Below are positions 15,246 to 15,868 of a stretch of DNA of 15,868 bases, in pieces. Made by a program: the position numbers and the translations under genes. The notes beneath the pieces are model-generated. The model made no database searches. It had not been told where the DNA came from and worked only from the letters and a program-made list of their open reading frames with translations. The DNA comes from CAYJOG01 sp964371695 [NCBI: uncultured bacterium]. Its GTDB lineage: Bacteria > CAYJOG01. Location of the stretch: positions 1-15,868 of the forward strand of contig CAYJOG010000015.1 of assembly GCA_964371695.1 (NCBI GenBank), read 5' to 3'. Numbering within the stretch: the first letter of the stretch is position 1; the number at the start of each line of letters is the position of its first letter.

Positions 15246-15267
15246 AAGAAAGGGTCATTTTGGACCC
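15246..15267 (-). terminator. Terminator-like hairpin overlapping a stop codon
   Basis: GGGTC-CAAAAT-GACCC followed by TTTCTT on the minus strand. The stop codon of the membrane protein (15257-15255) lies inside the hairpin. The stem is only 5 bp and the T-run is imperfect, so it would be a weak terminator. Confidence 0.45.
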
Positions 15268-15868
15268 AGATGTTCGCCGCATAGCCAATAAGCTACGTGC
15301 CCCAGGCTATGGAATTTTTGGCAACCCACCGGCAAGTGAAAGGGAGAATATCCCCGTGCGCCTTTTTTCAGCAGCGCCAGCAAATATGGTCCGTGCAGGG
15401 GTGGTTTGCGGCGCATCTGGCCATGAACACTGGCCGGGTGGTGGCAAAAATCCAGCCAATGGGTGGCAAAGGGGCTTTGGCCCGCCGGGGGCGGCTTCAG
15501 GCCGGTCCTGATTTCATAACACACCTTCCGGCTGGGCAACACCAGCGCATGTTGGGGATGGGTTTTCAACCAATTCACCAAAAAAGTCTGCGACGAGGGG
15601 TAAACCAGGGGCATGTTCATTCGGGCGATCACTGTGAAAATAAAAAAAACCATGGCCACCCCCCATAACCCAATTCCGTGCCAGCGGGATGGTACGCCCC
15701 CTGCCCTCACCCCAGCGAGCAATACCAACGCCAAGGGCCACCAGGCCACTAAGTGGCGCTCGCCATAACCTCCCATTCCTTTCACCCAAAACCCCCCGAC
15801 CCCCGCCACCATCGCCACCACCCCTGACAGGGCCAGTACGCGCATGTGTTTTTTGCCTGCCCCCAAAC
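15255..15868 (-). CDS. C-terminal part of a multi-pass membrane protein (possible glycosyltransferase)
   Basis: The visible part is about 204 codons and enters from the right edge in an open frame. The true start is probably outside the window, although a TTG at 15866 or an internal ATG at 15845 could initiate. Three membrane segments appear in the first 85 residues, one with GYGERHLVAWWPLALVLLAG. This resembles the last membrane segments of PMT/ArnT-type glycosyltransferases, where an R-(Y/H)-L motif opens a segment. A soluble tail of about 115 residues follows, rich in His and Cys (CHHPASVHG, LPVGCQKFH). I do not recognise the tail, and the family call is tentative. It is on the same strand as the nos operon but separated by a weak terminator and over 500 bp, so it is probably unrelated to it. 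Confidence 0.6.
   Translation of the reverse strand, partial: LGAGKKHMRVLALSGVVAMVAGVGGFWVKGMGGYGERHLVAWWPLALVLLAGVRAGGVPSRWHGIGLWGVAMVFFIFTVIARMNMPLVYPSSQTFLVNWLKTHPQHALVLPSRKVCYEIRTGLKPPPAGQSPFATHWLDFCHHPASVHGQMRRKPPLHGPYLLALLKKGARGYSPFHLPVGCQKFHSLGHVAYWLCGEHLGPK

Noticed and set aside
15055-15291. Basic 78-codon plus-strand frame
   Set aside because: It runs across the Mrr remnant, the terminator hairpin and the end of the membrane protein on the other strand. No recognised motif or ribosome site.

Overview
The window is about 15.9 kb of moderately GC-rich DNA from a Gram-negative respiring bacterium. The evidence for this is periplasmic copper enzymes, lipoprotein-type leaders and a haem-c domain. 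I cannot fix the phylum from sequence alone. Every gene I can support lies on the minus strand, so the functional order runs from high to low coordinates.

Right edge (15868-15255): the C-terminal part of a multi-pass membrane protein, possibly a glycosyltransferase of the PMT/ArnT type, ending in a small terminator-like hairpin. Next comes about 530 bp of non-coding DNA (15254-14727). It holds a 44-codon remnant of an Mrr-type restriction protein (its N-terminal domain only), two GC-rich hairpins and an AT-rich stretch that probably carries the nos promoter.

Centre (14726-5713): a tight nitrous-oxide-reductase (nos) operon in the order NosZ-like A, NosZ-like B, nosD, nosF, nosL, nosY, small membrane protein. 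Three junctions are 4-bp stop/start overlaps. The main discovery is that the two NosZ paralogues are reciprocally degenerate. Paralogue A keeps every CuA ligand but has lost all seven histidines of the catalytic CuZ cluster. Paralogue B keeps all seven CuZ histidines but has lost every CuA ligand, and it carries an extra C-terminal cytochrome c domain. In known NosZ homodimers, CuA of one subunit faces CuZ of the other. An A:B heterodimer would therefore rebuild exactly one complete CuA/CuZ site. I infer an obligate heterodimeric N2O reductase of clade II (Sec-type) ancestry, fed by its own haem. nosD, nosF, nosY and nosL would supply sulfur and copper for CuZ maturation. The last membrane protein may handle electrons or metal.

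Left part (5712-1): a 421-bp intergenic stretch with no recognised gene, then a very large exported protein that runs off the window (at least 1763 residues). It has a signal peptide, seven Ycf48/BNR-like repeats with paired cysteines, Ig/FN3-like domains, seven FG-GAP/VCBS calcium-type repeats, and an array of nearly identical 102-residue FN3-like units. The array shows recent internal duplication at DNA level, with a 3-unit (918-bp) higher-order period.
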